Shown here: positions 6,802 to 18,413 of the stretch, one piece after another
Numbering within the stretch: position 1 is the stretch's first letter
How the letters are laid out: each line of letters opens with the position of its first letter
Source: Enterobacter cloacae
GTDB lineage: Bacteria; Pseudomonadota; Gammaproteobacteria; Enterobacterales; Enterobacteriaceae
Direction: 5' to 3'
DNA length: 64,000 nt
Assembly (NCBI RefSeq): GCF_013375935.1
Contig: NZ_CP056117.1
Span: 2,914,001-2,978,000 of the forward strand
Position numbers and translations under genes: made by a program
The notes under the pieces: model-generated
The model's database searches: none
What the model was told of the DNA's origin: nothing
What the model saw: the letters and a program-made list of their open reading frames with translations, nothing else

Positions 6802-8316
6802 ATGCAACAGTCTGATCCGTACCTCTCTTTCCGCGGCATCGGTAAAACGTTCCCCGGCGTAAACGCGCTGACCGATATCAGCTTCGACTGCTATGCCGGA
6901 CAGGTTCACGCCCTGATGGGGGAGAACGGCGCGGGAAAATCCACGCTGTTAAAAATACTCAGCGGCAACTACACGCCCACCACCGGCACGCTGGCCTTGC
7001 GTGGCGAAGAGGTGGCCTTCGCCGACACCACGGCGGCGCTGAACGCCGGGGTCGCCATCATCTATCAGGAGCTGCACCTTATTCCTGAGATGACCGTGGC
7101 GGAGAACATCTATCTGGGCCAGCTTCCGCACAAAAGCGGCGTGGTTAACCGCTCGCTGCTCAACTATGAAGCGGGCCTGCAGCTGAAACACCTCGGGCTG
7201 GATGTCGATCCGCAAACGCCCCTTAAGTATCTCTCCATCGGCCAGTGGCAGATGGTGGAAATTGCCAAGGCGCTGGCGCGCAACGCCAAGATCATCGCTT
7301 TCGACGAGCCGACCAGCTCGCTCTCCGCGCGCGAGATTGAAAACCTCTTTCGCGTGATCCGCGAGCTGCGCAGGGAAGGCCGCGTCATCTTATATGTCTC
7401 TCACCGTATGGAAGAGATTTTTGCCTTAAGCGATGCCATCACCGTATTTAAGGATGGCCGCTACGTGCGCACCTTCAGCGATATGCAGCAGGTCGATCAT
7501 GACCAGCTGGTGCAGGCGATGGTTGGACGCGATCTGGGGGATATTTACCACTGGAAACCGCGCGAGTACGGCCCGGAGCGTCTGCGTCTGGATAACGTCA
7601 AAGCGCCGGGAGTGCGCACGCCCATTTCGCTCACGGTACGCAGCGGGGAAATCGTCGGACTGTTTGGTCTCGTCGGGGCAGGGCGCAGCGAGCTGATGAA
7701 AGGGCTGTTCGGCGGCACGCGCATTACCCAGGGGCATGTGTTTGTGGACGGGCAAAAGGTCGATATTCAGAAGCCCGCGCATGCCATTAACGCGGGCATT
7801 ATGCTCTGTCCGGAGGATCGAAAGGCCGAGGGCATCATCCCGGTGCACTCGGTGCGCGACAACATCAACATCTCTGCCCGGCGAAAGTTCATCCGCGCGG
7901 GATGTCTGATTAACGACGGCTGGGAGGCGAGCAACGCGGAGCACCATATCCGTTCGCTGAACATCAAAACCCCCGGCGCTGAACAGCTGATCATGAACCT
8001 CTCCGGCGGCAACCAGCAGAAGGCCATTCTGGGCCGCTGGCTGTCGGAAGACATGAAGGTCATTTTGCTGGATGAGCCAACGCGCGGTATCGACGTGGGG
8101 GCCAAACACGAAATCTATAACGTCATCTATGAACTGGCAAAACGCGGCGTGGCGGTGCTGTTCGCTTCAAGCGATCTGCCCGAGGTGCTGGGCGTCGCCG
8201 ACCGCATCGTTGTGATGCGCGAAGGTGAAATTGCCGGTGAATTGCTGCATGAACAGGCGAATGAACAACAGGCGTTGAGTCTCGCCATGCCTAAAGTTAG
8301 CCAGGCTGTCGCCTGA
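6802..8316 (+). CDS. araG: AraG, L-arabinose ABC transporter ATP-binding protein
   Basis: A 504-residue protein with two ABC ATPase domains in tandem, as usual for monosaccharide importers. The first has Walker [10 protein letters not shown] (residues 40-48), signature YLSIGQWQ and Walker B FDEPTSSL. The second has an atypical Walker A region (GLVGAGRSE) and the signature NLSGGNQQK followed by [12 protein letters not shown]. It energises uptake of L-arabinose with AraF and AraH at the inner membrane. Second gene of the operon, 71 bp after araF and 11 bp before araH. Confidence 0.96.
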   Translation: MQQSDPYLSFRGIGKTFPGVNALTDISFDCYAGQVHALMGENGAGKSTLLKILSGNYTPTTGTLALRGEEVAFADTTAALNAGVAIIYQELHLIPEMTVAENIYLGQLPHKSGVVNRSLLNYEAGLQLKHLGLDVDPQTPLKYLSIGQWQMVEIAKALARNAKIIAFDEPTSSLSAREIENLFRVIRELRREGRVILYVSHRMEEIFALSDAITVFKDGRYVRTFSDMQQVDHDQLVQAMVGRDLGDIYHWKPREYGPERLRLDNVKAPGVRTPISLTVRSGEIVGLFGLVGAGRSELMKGLFGGTRITQGHVFVDGQKVDIQKPAHAINAGIMLCPEDRKAEGIIPVHSVRDNINISARRKFIRAGCLINDGWEASNAEHHIRSLNIKTPGAEQLIMNLSGGNQQKAILGRWLSEDMKVILLDEPTRGIDVGAKHEIYNVIYELAKRGVAVLFASSDLPEVLGVADRIVVMREGEIAGELLHEQANEQQALSLAMPKVSQAVA

Positions 8317-8327
8317 GTAAGGAGTCA

Positions 8328-9311
8328 ATGATGTCCTCTGTTACTACATCCGGAGCGCCGAAGTCGGCTTTCAGTTTTGGCCGCATCTGGGACCAGTACG
8401 GCATGCTGGTGGTCTTTGCCGCCCTGTTCGTCGCCTGCGCAATTTTTGTGCCGAACTTCGCCACGTTCATTAATATGAAGGGGCTGGGGCTGGCGATCTC
8501 CATGTCCGGCATGGTGGCCTGCGGCATGCTGTTCTGCCTGGCTTCCGGCGATTTTGACCTGTCGGTCGCCTCGGTAATTGCCTGTGCCGGCGTCACCACC
8601 GCCGTGGTCATCAACATGACCGAAAGCCTGTGGATCGGCGTATTTGCCGGGCTGATGCTCGGCGTGCTGAGCGGCCTGGTGAACGGGTTTGTGATTGCGC
8701 GCCTGAAGATCAACGCCCTGATCACGACGCTTGCAACCATGCAGATCGTGCGCGGTCTGGCCTATATCATCTCCGACGGTAAGGCGGTTGGGATTGAAGA
8801 CGAGCGTTTCTTCACGCTGGGCTATGCCAACTGGCTGGGCCTGCCGGCGCCAATCTGGCTGACGGTAGCCTGTTTGATCCTGTTCGGTTTCCTGCTTAAC
8901 CGCACCACCTTTGGCCGTAACACCCTGGCGATTGGCGGTAATGAGGAAGCGGCGCGCCTGGCGGGCGTCCCGGTCGTGCGAACCAAAATCATCATCTTCG
9001 TGCTTTCCGGGCTGGTATCGGCGGCGGCGGGGATTATTCTGGCATCCCGGATGACCAGCGGTCAGCCGATGACCTCTATCGGATATGAGCTGATTGTCAT
9101 TTCTGCGTGCGTTTTAGGGGGCGTTTCCCTTAAGGGAGGCATCGGAAAAATCTCATATGTGGTGGCAGGTATCCTGATTCTGGGGACCGTGGAGAACGCG
9201 ATGAACCTGCTTAATATTTCGCCTTTCTCTCAGTACGTCGTTCGCGGCCTGATCCTGCTGGCAGCGGTGATCTTCGACCGTTACAAGCAAAAAGCGAAGC
9301 GTACCGTTTGA
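8328..9311 (+). CDS. araH: AraH, L-arabinose ABC transporter permease
   Basis: A 327-residue inner-membrane permease of the BPD_transp_2 family with about eight to ten hydrophobic segments. Typical motifs are ASGDFDLSVASVIA and GGNEEAARLAGV, the latter in the loop that contacts the ATPase. It aligns over its full length with E. coli AraH. The start is ATG at 8328, with another ATG directly after it, behind TAAGGAGT. Last gene of araFGH and followed by a terminator. Confidence 0.95.
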   Translation: MMSSVTTSGAPKSAFSFGRIWDQYGMLVVFAALFVACAIFVPNFATFINMKGLGLAISMSGMVACGMLFCLASGDFDLSVASVIACAGVTTAVVINMTESLWIGVFAGLMLGVLSGLVNGFVIARLKINALITTLATMQIVRGLAYIISDGKAVGIEDERFFTLGYANWLGLPAPIWLTVACLILFGFLLNRTTFGRNTLAIGGNEEAARLAGVPVVRTKIIIFVLSGLVSAAAGIILASRMTSGQPMTSIGYELIVISACVLGGVSLKGGIGKISYVVAGILILGTVENAMNLLNISPFSQYVVRGLILLAAVIFDRYKQKAKRTV

Positions 9312-11667
<2,356 letters not shown>

Positions 11668-11674
11668 TTTTCTC

Positions 11675-11695
11675 CGGGGGCATTAACTGCCCCCG
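11675..11695. terminator. Bidirectional terminator between otsA and uspC
   Basis: CGGGGGCA, loop ttaac, TGCCCCCG lies 8 bp past otsA. The uspC stop codon (TTA at 11683-11685 on the plus strand) falls in the loop, so one palindrome ends both convergent genes. Confidence 0.7.
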
Positions 11696-12111
11696 AGAGG
11701 CACCAGCAGCACATCCACCTGGCTTGACGAAACGATAGATTTTGCCGAACACGCCGCCCGGGAAAAAAAGCTCTGGTTATGATTACCGCAGATAACCAGG
11801 TCAATATTCTCCTTCCTGCACATGGCGAGAATATGTTCGCTTAACTCCCCGGTGGCAATTACCGACTGGTGAACGGGATAGTTTGCCCTTTCTGCCAGCT
11901 CGCGCAGAAATTGCTGCGTTTCCTCCTGAAGAACCTCACGAATATCTTCCAGCATCGGCGCAGCCAGCTGATTATACATTTCAGGTTCAGCGGCCAGCGT
12001 GATCAGGCTGATGCGGGCATTGTTCGGGCGGGCGATGGAAACGGCGCGGGCGACAAGGTGGTGGCTTTCAGGCGAAACAGCAACGGAAACAAGAAGATGG
12101 GAGTAACTCAT
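11683..12111 (-). CDS. uspC: UspC, universal stress protein
   Basis: A 142-residue UspA-family protein, the same length as E. coli UspC. It begins MSYSHLLVSVAV, contains ISLITLAAEPEMYNQLAAPMLED and ICGNHNQSFFSRAACSAKSIVSS, and ends with VDVLLVPL. UspC acts in the cytoplasm in stress survival and has been linked to motility and to KdpDE signalling in E. coli. The start at 12111 matches the E. coli N-terminus and has an AAGGAGTG ribosome site, so 25 codons of upstream open frame are not used. Divergent from flhDC, as in E. coli. Confidence 0.93.
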   Translation of the reverse strand: MSYSHLLVSVAVSPESHHLVARAVSIARPNNARISLITLAAEPEMYNQLAAPMLEDIREVLQEETQQFLRELAERANYPVHQSVIATGELSEHILAMCRKENIDLVICGNHNQSFFSRAACSAKSIVSSSQVDVLLVPLGGS

Positions 12112-12896
12112 CACACACTCCTTTATGTCAGAATGACGCGTTTTCCCAGCTTTACCGCGAATCTGGCGCTGCTGCAAGAGGGGCATACGACAGAAATGTG
12201 AAGCTTATCATAATTATTCATTAATTATTCTTATAAGAAGAATAACTAAAACGCCGCCCTAAATGAAAATAATTAACAACTTAACGCAAATCACACATTT
12301 AACCTTCCGTGCTGTTAAATCGCCTTAATCGATACTCAACGCGGGTGCGATAATTACCCTCCGAAACCACCTTTCCTTTCATCGACGATAACCTACTGTT
12401 TTTACTTAATTAACTACACCTGTTTTCTGTAGGGGTATACCCAAAAGGCGAAAGGGCAGCGGATTTACGCTGGCAGGCAATTTCCGTGCCCGATCCGCCA
12501 TTCCTCTGCATGGGTATTCGATCAATAAGAATATAAATCAGCTTCGATTGTTCGAAAAATAGACAAATTACAAGTCGTGCTGATGGATTTATAGGTTACA
12601 TTCGCGTAAATTATGTGACGTGGATCACATTTATTTTAAATTTCAGGGGGGGCTGCATTGTATGTGTCAAAACTGACGAGTAGAGTTTGCGTCGAATTAG
12701 GAAAAATCTTAGTTATTTGTAAGAAAAGATAAAATGTGTAACCGACATTTTGGCCATGTCAGCCGGTCACGCGCTTTACGACGTACAAACCTTAATTCAA
12801 CTATGCATTTAGCCTTTTCTTTTTATACCGGGTGATTTCCCGGCGACATCACGGGGTGCGGTCTTACCGCATAAAAATAATAGTTGGTTATTCGGG
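12112..12896 (+). promoter_or_regulatory. flhDC control region (uspC/flhD intergenic)
   Basis: A 785-bp AT-rich gap with no gene. It holds the uspC promoter on the left and, on the right, the flhDC promoter and a leader of roughly 200 nt. Taking the CRP-to-start distance of -71.5 known from E. coli, the CRP site at 12614-12629 predicts a start near 12693. The long leader is the part on which small RNAs and CsrA act in E. coli. No insertion sequence is present, unlike some motile E. coli K-12 strains. Confidence 0.65.
12614..12629. promoter_or_regulatory. CRP site of flhDC
   Basis: TGTGACGTGGATCACA is a perfect TGTGA-N6-TCACA site centred at 12621.5, about 275 bp upstream of the flhD start. 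It matches the class I CRP site through which cAMP-CRP activates flhDC in E. coli. Confidence 0.8.
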
Positions 12897-13256
12897 ATGG
12901 GAAAAATGCATACATCCGAGTTGCTAAAACATATTTATGACATCAATTTGTCGTATTTACTGCTCGCGCAGCGTTTGATTAGTCAGGATAAGGCATCAGC
13001 GATGTTTCGTCTGGGTGTTACCGAAGAGATGGCAACCATGCTGGGTGGATTAACGCTCCCGCAAATGGTCAAGCTGGCTGAAACTAATCAACTGGTTTGC
13101 CAGTTCCGCTTTGATAACCCGCAGACCATTACGCGTCTGACTCAGGAATCCCGCGTGGACGATCTGCAACAGATCCACACCGGTATTCTTCTCTCCACCC
13201 GCCTGCTCAGCGAAATCAGCCAGCCTGATGACGTAGCCCGGAAGAAAAGGGCTTAA
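12897..13256 (+). CDS. flhD: FlhD, flagellar master regulator subunit
   Basis: A 119-residue all-helical protein nearly identical to E. coli FlhD ([22 protein letters not shown] at the start, [17 protein letters not shown] near the end). FlhD and FlhC form the FlhD4C2 activator of class 2 flagellar promoters. The start is ATG at 12897 (MGKMHTSE). A second ATG at 12906 corresponds to an alternative E. coli start and cannot be excluded. flhC follows after 2 bp, so the two are co-transcribed and probably coupled. Confidence 0.95.
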   Translation: MGKMHTSELLKHIYDINLSYLLLAQRLISQDKASAMFRLGVTEEMATMLGGLTLPQMVKLAETNQLVCQFRFDNPQTITRLTQESRVDDLQQIHTGILLSTRLLSEISQPDDVARKKRA

Positions 13257-13258
13257 CA

Positions 13259-13870
13259 ATGAGCGAAAAAAGCATTGTTCAGGAAGCCCGTGATATACAG
13301 CTGGCGATGGAACTCATTACGCTGGGTGCTCGTTTACAGATGCTGGAAAGCGAGACGCAGCTGAGCCGTGGTCGTCTGATCAAGCTGTACAAAGAATTAC
13401 GCGGAAGCCCGCCGCCGAAAGGTATGCTGCCGTTTTCGACAGACTGGTTCATGACTTGGGAACAGAACATTCATGCCTCCATGTTCTGTAACGCCTGGCA
13501 GTACCTGCTTAAAACGGGCTTATGCAGCGGCGTTGATGCCGTTATCAGAGCCTACAAACTTTACCTTGAGCAATGCCCACAGCAGGAAGAAGGGCCCCTG
13601 CTGGCGCTAACCCGCGCATGGACGCTGGTGCGTTTTGTTGAAAGCGGAATGCTTGAACTGTCGCGCTGCAACTGCTGCGACGGCAATTTTATTACCCACG
13701 CGCACCAGCCTGCGGGCAGCTTTGCCTGTAGTTTGTGCCAGCCTCCATCCCGGGCCGTAAAAAGACGTAAACTTTCCGGGATGCTGCCGATATTATTCCA
13801 CAACTGCTGGATGAACAGATCGAACACGCTGTTTAACCCGAACCTGTGGGCAAGATTCCAGCAGCGGTAA
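13259..13870 (+). CDS. flhC: FlhC, flagellar master regulator subunit, frameshifted at its C-terminus
   Basis: Residues 1-173 match E. coli FlhC, including the zinc-site cysteines CNCC and CSLC. After RRKLS (codon TCC at 13775-13777) the frame changes: it reads [11 protein letters not shown] onward and runs to a stop at 13868-13870, giving 203 residues instead of about 192. In the +1 frame, adding one C after the TCC codon restores [19 protein letters not shown] and a stop at 13834-13836, which is the expected FlhC end. One base is therefore missing at 13776-13780, or it is a sequence error. The DNA- and zinc-binding core is intact, so activity may be kept, lowered or lost. The new stop lies inside the flhDC terminator stem. 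Confidence 0.88.
   Translation: MSEKSIVQEARDIQLAMELITLGARLQMLESETQLSRGRLIKLYKELRGSPPPKGMLPFSTDWFMTWEQNIHASMFCNAWQYLLKTGLCSGVDAVIRAYKLYLEQCPQQEEGPLLALTRAWTLVRFVESGMLELSRCNCCDGNFITHAHQPAGSFACSLCQPPSRAVKRRKLSGMLPILFHNCWMNRSNTLFNPNLWARFQQR
13768..13793 (+). promoter_or_regulatory. Sigma-28 (FliA) promoter of motA inside flhC, shortened spacer
   Basis: TAAACTTT (-35, 13768-13775), a 10-nt spacer, and GCCGATAT (-10, 13786-13793). The sigma-28 consensus is TAAAGTTT-N11-GCCGATAA, and in E. coli the motA promoter also lies within the end of flhC with an 11-nt spacer. The base missing from flhC falls in this spacer. Restoring one C gives the canonical 11 nt. Reduced promoter strength is therefore expected, though not shown. 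Confidence 0.75.
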
Positions 13871-13892
13871 GCGATTACCGCTGCTTTTTTTT
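13800..13892 (+). ncRNA. motR: Candidate MotR-like small RNA
   Basis: The sigma-28 promoter in flhC predicts a transcript start near 13800, and the strong terminator ends near 13892, giving an RNA of about 93 nt. E. coli MotR is a sigma-28-dependent small RNA of about this size that starts inside flhC and precedes motA. The identity rests on position and size only. Readthrough of the terminator would give the motAB-cheAW mRNA. Confidence 0.45.
13861..13892 (+). terminator. Intrinsic terminator after flhC
   Basis: GCAGCGGTAA, loop gcga, TTACCGCTGC, then eight T residues: a perfect 10-bp stem. The frameshifted flhC frame now ends inside the left arm. Confidence 0.92.
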
Positions 13893-13959
13893 ACCCTGCG
13901 TTCCGGTAACGCGCTCGAACTGAACGTCCTGCCATAGTCACTAGCGGAAGGATGATGTC

Positions 13960-14847
13960 GTGCTTATCTTATTAGGTTACCTGGTAGTTCTCGGTACAGT
14001 TTTCGGCGGTTACATGATGACCGGCGGGCACCTTGGAGCACTCTATCAACCGGCTGAACTTGTCATCATCGGCGGCGCAGGGGTAGGGGCTTTTATCGTT
14101 GGTAACAACGGTAAATCGATCAAGGGCACGCTGAAGGCGATTCCGCTGCTGTTTCGTCGCTCAAAATACACCAAAAGCATGTATATGGATCTGCTGGCGC
14201 TGCTCTATCGCCTGATGGCGAAGTCGCGCCAGCAGGGGATGTTCTCGCTTGAGCGGGACATTGAAAACCCGAAAGAGAGCGAAATTTTCGCCAGCTACCC
14301 GCGCATTCTTGCCGACGCGATGATGCTCGATTTTATCGTGGATTACCTGCGCCTGATCATCAGCGGCAACATGAACACCTTCGAAATTGAAGCCCTGATG
14401 GATGAAGAGATCGAAACCCACGAGAGTGAATCCGAAGTGCCGGCAAACAGCCTGGCGCTGGTGGGCGACTCGCTTCCGGCCTTCGGGATCGTGGCGGCGG
14501 TCATGGGCGTGGTGCATGCCCTGGCCTCGGCGGATCGCCCGGCGGCAGAGCTGGGCGCGCTGATCGCCCACGCGATGGTGGGGACGTTCCTCGGTATTTT
14601 GCTGGCCTACGGTTTTATCTCCCCGCTGGCGAGCGTTCTGCGCCAGAAGAGCGCCGAAACCACCAAAATGATGCAGTGCGTGAAGATTACGCTGCTCTCT
14701 AACCTCAACGGCTATGCGCCACCGATCGCCGTCGAATTTGGTCGTAAGACGCTCTACTCCAGCGAACGTCCGTCGTTCATCGAGCTGGAAGAGCACGTGC
14801 GCGCGGTGAAAAACCCAAACCAACAGACGACAACTGAGGACGCATGA
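13960..14847 (+). CDS. motA: MotA, flagellar stator proton-channel subunit
   Basis: A 295-residue inner-membrane protein, the same length as E. coli MotA, with four transmembrane segments (about residues 1-22, 32-50, 170-190 and 200-222) and a large cytoplasmic loop (about 50-165) rich in charged residues that contact FliG. With MotB it makes the proton-driven stator. The start is GTG at 13960 behind GGAAGGATG, as in E. coli. First gene of motAB-cheAW, with ATGA overlap with motB. Its mRNA probably depends on the shortened sigma-28 promoter inside flhC. Confidence 0.96.
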   Translation: MLILLGYLVVLGTVFGGYMMTGGHLGALYQPAELVIIGGAGVGAFIVGNNGKSIKGTLKAIPLLFRRSKYTKSMYMDLLALLYRLMAKSRQQGMFSLERDIENPKESEIFASYPRILADAMMLDFIVDYLRLIISGNMNTFEIEALMDEEIETHESESEVPANSLALVGDSLPAFGIVAAVMGVVHALASADRPAAELGALIAHAMVGTFLGILLAYGFISPLASVLRQKSAETTKMMQCVKITLLSNLNGYAPPIAVEFGRKTLYSSERPSFIELEEHVRAVKNPNQQTTTEDA

Positions 14848-15773
14848 AAAACCAGTCCCATCCGATCGTCATCGTCAAAAAGCGCAAGCATAAGGGGCAC
14901 GGACACGGTTCTCACGGCTCCTGGAAAATCGCCTACGCCGACTTTATGACCGCCATGATGGCCTTCTTTCTGGTGATGTGGCTGATCTCCATCTCCAGCC
15001 CGAAAGAGCTTATCCAGATTGCGGAATATTTCCGAACCCCGCTGGCAACGGCGGTGAGCGGCGGGCCGCGCATTTCGAACAGCGACAGCCCGATTCCCGG
15101 CGGCGGTGACGATTACACCCAGCAGCAGGGCGAAGTCAAAAAGCAGCCTAACATCGACGAGCTGAAAAAACGGATGGAGCAGGCGCGCCTGAAAAAACTG
15201 CGCGGCGATCTGGATCAGCTGATAGAGGCCGATCCGAAACTGCGCGCGCTGCGCCCGCACCTGAAGATCGACCTCGTTCAGGAAGGTCTGCGTATTCAGA
15301 TCATCGACAGCCAGAACCGGCCGATGTTCAAAACCGGCAGCGCCGACGTTGAGCCCTACATGCGCGATATCCTGCGCGCCATTGCGCCGGTGCTGAACGG
15401 CATTCCTAACCGCATCAGCCTGTCCGGACACACGGACGATTTCCCGTACGCCTCGGGAGAAAAGGGATACAGCAACTGGGAGCTTTCTGCCGATCGCGCC
15501 AACGCCTCGCGTCGCGAGCTGGTGGCGGGTGGGCTTGATGATGGCAAGGTACTGCGCGTGGTCGGCATGGCGGCAACCATGCGCGTTACCGACCGCGGGC
15601 CGGATGACGCCATCAACCGTCGTATCAGTCTTTTAGTGCTGAACCAGCAGGCGGAGCAGGCCATCCTGCATGAAAACGCCGAAAGTCAGAGTGAGTCACT
15701 GGACGATTTAAAACAGCCTGGGGCCGTCCCTTCGGCTGCCGTTCCAACATCGCCACCAGCCAATCCGAGGTGA
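14844..15773 (+). CDS. motB: MotB, flagellar stator peptidoglycan-anchored subunit
   Basis: A 309-residue protein with one N-terminal transmembrane helix (about residues 28-50, [21 protein letters not shown]) carrying the proton-binding Asp33 (Asp32 in E. coli). A plug/linker follows, then a periplasmic OmpA-like peptidoglycan-binding domain (about 150-270; [28 protein letters not shown]). It pairs with MotA and fixes the stator to the cell wall. Start overlaps the motA stop (ATGA). Confidence 0.96.
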   Translation: MKNQSHPIVIVKKRKHKGHGHGSHGSWKIAYADFMTAMMAFFLVMWLISISSPKELIQIAEYFRTPLATAVSGGPRISNSDSPIPGGGDDYTQQQGEVKKQPNIDELKKRMEQARLKKLRGDLDQLIEADPKLRALRPHLKIDLVQEGLRIQIIDSQNRPMFKTGSADVEPYMRDILRAIAPVLNGIPNRISLSGHTDDFPYASGEKGYSNWELSADRANASRRELVAGGLDDGKVLRVVGMAATMRVTDRGPDDAINRRISLLVLNQQAEQAILHENAESQSESLDDLKQPGAVPSAAVPTSPPANPR

Positions 15774-15777
15774 TAGC

Positions 15778-17787
15778 GTGAGCATGGATATTAGCGATTT
15801 TTACCAGACATTTTTCGATGAAGCCGATGAACTATTGGCTGACATGGAGCAACACCTGCTGGACCTGGTGCCTGAGGCACCGGATTCCGAGCAGCTTAAT
15901 GCCATCTTCCGTGCGGCGCACTCCATCAAAGGCGGGGCCGGTACCTTTGGTTTTACCGTCCTGCAGGAAACAACCCATTTAATGGAAAACCTGCTTGATG
16001 ACGCCCGACGCGGTGAGATGCAGCTCAATACCGACATTATCAACCTGTTTTTGGAAACGAAAGATATTATGCAGGAACAGCTCGACGCCTATAAAAGTTC
16101 GGCAGAGCCTGATGCCGCCAGCTTTGAATACATCTGCAATGCGCTTCGTCAGCTAGCGCTGGAAGCCAAAGGTGAGGCGTCCGCGCCGGTTGTCCCTGCG
16201 GCAAAACTGAGCGTTGTCGATGCGGTTGCCGGGACGGATGCTGCGCCTGCCGCACCCGCTGGCAAGCTGCGGGTGGTGCTGTCACGCCTGAAAGAGAACG
16301 AAGTCAACCTGCTGGAAGACGAGCTGGGCAATCTGGCGACGTTAAGCAACGTGGTGAAGGGCAAAGACAGCCTGGCCGCGACGCTCGACGGCGGCATTGG
16401 TCAGGACGATATCGTGGCGGTGCTGTGCTTCGTTATTGAAGCCGATCAAATCGCGTTTGAAATCGAAGACGCGGCCGCTGAAGCCCCCGCGCCGGTAGAG
16501 GACGTTCCTGCCGCGGTGCCCGCCGCGCCGGCGCTGAAGGCGGTACCAAAAGAGACGGCGGCGCCCGCGCGCGGTGAAAAACCGGCGGCGCGCTCCAGCG
16601 AGTCCACCAGCATTCGCGTGGCGGTAGAGAAGGTGGATCAGCTGATCAACCTGGTGGGCGAACTGGTGATCACTCAGTCGATGCTGGCCCAGCGCTCCAA
16701 CGAGCTGGACCCGGTTACCCACGGCGATCTCATCACCAGCATGGGTCAGTTACAACGTAACGCCCGCGATTTGCAGGAGTCGGTGATGTCCATCCGCATG
16801 ATGCCGATGGAATACGTCTTTAGCCGCTTCCCGCGTCTGGTTCGCGACCTGGCGGGCAAGCTCAACAAGCAGATCGAGCTGACGCTGATGGGCAGCTCCA
16901 CAGAGCTGGACAAGAGCCTGATCGAGCGCATTATTGACCCGTTAACGCACCTGGTGCGTAACAGCCTCGACCACGGCATCGAGCTGCCTGAAAACCGCGT
17001 GGCGGCCGGGAAGTCACCGGTTGGAAACCTGATCCTGTCAGCGGAACACCAGGGCGGCAACATCTGCATCGAAGTGACCGACGACGGCGCGGGGCTGAAC
17101 CGCGAGCGCATTCTGGCAAAAGCCGTTTCGCAGGGCATGGCCGTTAACGAAAACATGACCGATGAAGAAGTGGGCATGCTGATCTTTGCGCCGGGCTTCT
17201 CAACCGCGGAGCAGGTCACCGACGTCTCCGGCCGTGGCGTGGGCATGGACGTGGTGAAACGTAACATTCAGGAGATGGGCGGCCACGTTGAGATCCAGTC
17301 CAAACAGGGCGCGGGCACAACTATCCGTATCCTGCTGCCGCTGACGCTGGCCATCCTGGACGGAATGTCCGTCAAGGTGGCGGACGAGGTGTTTATTCTG
17401 CCGCTGAACGCGGTGATGGAATCACTCCAGCCGCGCGAAGAAGATCTGCATCCGCTGGCGGGCGGCGAGCGCGTCCTCGAAGTCCGCGGCGAGTACCTGC
17501 CGCTGGTGGAGCTGTGGAAAGTGTTCGAAGTGGACGGTGCCAAAACCGAGGCCACGCAGGGAATCGTTGTGATCCTGCAAAGCGCCGGACGCCGCTATGC
17601 GCTGCTGGTCGATCAGCTGATTGGCCAGCATCAGGTGGTGGTTAAGAACCTGGAAAGTAACTACCGCAAAGTGCCGGGGATCTCCGCTGCCACCATTCTG
17701 GGGGATGGTAGCGTCGCGCTGATCGTCGATGTATCGGCACTTCAGGGATTAAATCGTGAACAACGTGTGGCGTACACAGCCGCCTGA
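15778..17787 (+). CDS. cheA: CheA, chemotaxis histidine kinase
   Basis: A 669-residue cytoplasmic kinase. P1 holds phospho-accepting His48 ([10 protein letters not shown]). P2 (about 165-235), which binds CheY and CheB, is followed by an Ala/Pro-rich linker longer than in E. coli. P3 is the dimer helix pair, P4 the ATPase domain ([30 protein letters not shown]) and P5 the CheW-like C-terminus. It phosphorylates CheY and CheB under receptor control. The start is GTG at 15778. Met98 (codon at 16069) corresponds to the start of the short CheA form in E. coli. Confidence 0.96.
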   Translation: MSMDISDFYQTFFDEADELLADMEQHLLDLVPEAPDSEQLNAIFRAAHSIKGGAGTFGFTVLQETTHLMENLLDDARRGEMQLNTDIINLFLETKDIMQEQLDAYKSSAEPDAASFEYICNALRQLALEAKGEASAPVVPAAKLSVVDAVAGTDAAPAAPAGKLRVVLSRLKENEVNLLEDELGNLATLSNVVKGKDSLAATLDGGIGQDDIVAVLCFVIEADQIAFEIEDAAAEAPAPVEDVPAAVPAAPALKAVPKETAAPARGEKPAARSSESTSIRVAVEKVDQLINLVGELVITQSMLAQRSNELDPVTHGDLITSMGQLQRNARDLQESVMSIRMMPMEYVFSRFPRLVRDLAGKLNKQIELTLMGSSTELDKSLIERIIDPLTHLVRNSLDHGIELPENRVAAGKSPVGNLILSAEHQGGNICIEVTDDGAGLNRERILAKAVSQGMAVNENMTDEEVGMLIFAPGFSTAEQVTDVSGRGVGMDVVKRNIQEMGGHVEIQSKQGAGTTIRILLPLTLAILDGMSVKVADEVFILPLNAVMESLQPREEDLHPLAGGERVLEVRGEYLPLVELWKVFEVDGAKTEATQGIVVILQSAGRRYALLVDQLIGQHQVVVKNLESNYRKVPGISAATILGDGSVALIVDVSALQGLNREQRVAYTAA

Positions 17788-17806
17788 TTAAGTAGAAGGT
17801 AATAAC

Positions 17807-18310
17807 ATGACCGGTATGAGTAACGTAACGAAACTGGCGGGCGAGCCATCTGGGCAGGAATTCCTGGTTTTCACTTTAGGTGACGAAGAGTACGGTATCG
17901 ACATCCTGAAAGTGCAGGAAATTCGCGGATACGATCAGGTAACGCGCATTGCCAACACGCCTGCGTTCATCAAGGGTGTGACCAACCTGCGCGGCGTGAT
18001 TGTGCCAATCGTGGACCTGCGCGTGAAGTTCAGCCAGGGCGATGTGGAGTACAACGACAACACGGTGGTGATTGTCCTGAATCTCGGGCAGCGCGTGGTG
18101 GGCATCGTGGTGGATGGCGTGTCTGACGTGCTGTCGCTCACCGCCGATCAGATCCGTCCCGCGCCGGAGTTTGCGGTCACGCTGTCAACGGAATACCTGA
18201 CGGGGCTGGGCGCGCTCGGCGAGCGTATGCTGATTCTGGTGAATATCGAGAAGCTGCTGAACAGCGAAGAGATGGCGCTGCTGGATATCGCGGCCAATCA
18301 CGTGGCATAG
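17807..18310 (+). CDS. cheW: CheW, chemotaxis coupling protein
   Basis: A 167-residue CheW-domain protein nearly identical to E. coli CheW ([36 protein letters not shown]). It links receptors to CheA in the cytoplasmic array. Last gene of the motAB-cheAW transcript, 19 bp after cheA. In E. coli tar follows directly, but here a hairpin, a repeat element and about 7 kb of other genes come next. Confidence 0.97.
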   Translation: MTGMSNVTKLAGEPSGQEFLVFTLGDEEYGIDILKVQEIRGYDQVTRIANTPAFIKGVTNLRGVIVPIVDLRVKFSQGDVEYNDNTVVIVLNLGQRVVGIVVDGVSDVLSLTADQIRPAPEFAVTLSTEYLTGLGALGERMLILVNIEKLLNSEEMALLDIAANHVA

Positions 18311-18321
18311 GTAAACGCAAA

Positions 18322-18338
18322 ACGGCAACCCGGTTGCC
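18322..18338 (+). terminator. Hairpin after cheW
   Basis: CGGCAAC, loop ccg, GTTGCCG, 11 bp past cheW, preceded by AAAA and followed by TTATT. A short possible terminator that, with the repeat next to it, separates cheW from the convergent symporter gene. Confidence 0.5.
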
Positions 18339-18355
18339 GTTATTCGCGTTTGCAA

Positions 18356-18385
18356 CCTCTCCCGTGGGAGAGGAACGGGGTGAGG
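18356..18385. repeat. REP-like GC-rich palindrome, copy 1 (cheW / symporter)
   Basis: CCTCTCCC-gt-GGGAGAGG followed by AACGGGGTGAGG. The same core and GGGGTGAGG arm recur at 41.95-42.05, 51.17 and 56.2 kb, each time between convergent genes. Confidence 0.7.
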
Positions 18386-18413
18386 ACAACAGGCCTCACC
18401 TTTTTTTACACCC

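Noticed and set aside
12112..12896. Insertion element in the flhDC control region
   Set aside because: Checked because such insertions change motility in E. coli. No inverted terminal repeats or transposase frame are present.
13772..13786. Programmed ribosomal frameshift in flhC
   Set aside because: There is no slippery heptamer and no downstream pseudoknot, and known FlhC proteins are encoded in one frame. A base deletion or sequence error explains the data better.
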